A DNA stretch of 64,000 nucleotides from Planctomycetota bacterium (GTDB lineage: Bacteria; Planctomycetota; UBA1135; GCA-002686595): positions 36,045 through 100,044 of the forward strand of contig JAPLOF010000057.1 in assembly GCA_026692665.1 (NCBI GenBank). The letters run 5' to 3'. Numbering within the stretch: the stretch's first letter is position 1; each line of letters starts with the position of its first letter. The notes under the pieces were generated by a model. The model saw nothing but the letters and a program-made list of their open reading frames with translations. It was not told where the DNA came from and did not search any database. Positions 63,901 to 64,000 of this stretch are shown here, one piece after another. The translations under genes were made by a program, and so were the position numbers.

Positions 63901-64000
63901 CCGAAACGGGGGGGCGGCATGGTAGGGCGGTAGCGCCGGTCGGGTACGGCGTCGGCACGTCGTCGGTACGGAGCCAGGCTCGACTCCGCCGTTTTCGATT

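Noticed and set aside
1-64000. tRNA, rRNA, CRISPR, transposase or prophage genes
   Set aside because: None found by reading both strands; no cloverleaf with CCA end, no regular spaced repeats and no DDE or integrase motif recognised.

Overview
The window is a stretch of very GC-rich bacterial chromosome (roughly 70% G+C by eye). It is densely coding, mostly on the minus strand, with many 1-4 base ATGA/GTGA overlaps and frequent GTG starts. A planctomycete (Planctomycetota) is the best guess. The pointers are a Minf_1886-type protein (a family described from Planctomycetes and Verrucomicrobia), several HEAT/TPR secreted proteins, an S41 protease with a HEAT front end, a lone McsB and an exosortase-A-type polysaccharide cluster. 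This is inference from gene content only. I see no rRNA, tRNA, CRISPR array, phage or insertion sequence.

Layout. (1) 8-4060: an anchored TPR protein. (2) 13445 down to 4082, minus: an eight-gene exopolysaccharide operon, rmlA-rmlD-rmlB-wza-wzc-O-ligase-asparagine synthase-deacetylase. It matches the polysaccharide part of XrtA/PEP-CTERM loci, but no exosortase and no rmlC are in view. (3) 13748-15531, plus: an AraC/Ogt alkyltransferase overlapping an RluA-type pseudouridine synthase that lacks the usual catalytic Asp. (4) 23865 down to 15603, minus: moaC, asd, accB, accC, an envelope lipoprotein, UDP-glucuronate decarboxylase, glmS and UDP-glucuronate epimerase. (5) 24096-26585: a secreted S41 protease that meets an AI-2E permease gene head-on across a 64-base-arm inverted repeat. 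(6) 32985 down to 26725, minus: TPR/metallopeptidase, tmk, holB, a Minf_1886 gene and the AI-2E permease. (7) 33120-34238: an amidase lipoprotein. (8) 37227 down to 34189, minus: a PhnD-like binding protein plus a hybrid histidine kinase, with no transporter.

(9) 37553-41800, plus: the most unusual gene, a 1415-residue fusion of two rhodanese domains, a YidC/Oxa1 insertase domain, a pyruvate-phosphate-dikinase/rifampin-phosphotransferase-type ATP-grasp plus swivelling-His module, and a C-terminal PilZ domain. McsB (protein arginine kinase) converges on it. (10) 52616 down to 43082, minus: phosphomannomutase, a small lipoprotein, a HEAT protein, SAM hydrolase, arginase, Wzm, Wzt with a carbohydrate-binding tail, and a methyltransferase with a roughly 300-residue coiled coil that looks like a WbdD-type chain terminator/ruler. 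(11) 52930-53391: an unknown 153-residue protein. (12) 56213 down to 53669, minus: a secreted beta-rich protein and an aminotransferase that starts at TTG. (13) 56429-62099, plus: an FbpABC-type transporter, a pentaheme cytochrome c and a HEAT lipoprotein. (14) 63863 down to 62177, minus: a prepilin-like protein and a DPPR-synthase-like UbiA prenyltransferase.

Together the region mixes housekeeping genes with two polysaccharide export routes (Wza/Wzc-type and Wzm/Wzt-type) and the nucleotide-sugar enzymes that feed them (RmlA/B/D, UXS, GAE, GlmS, PMM/PGM).
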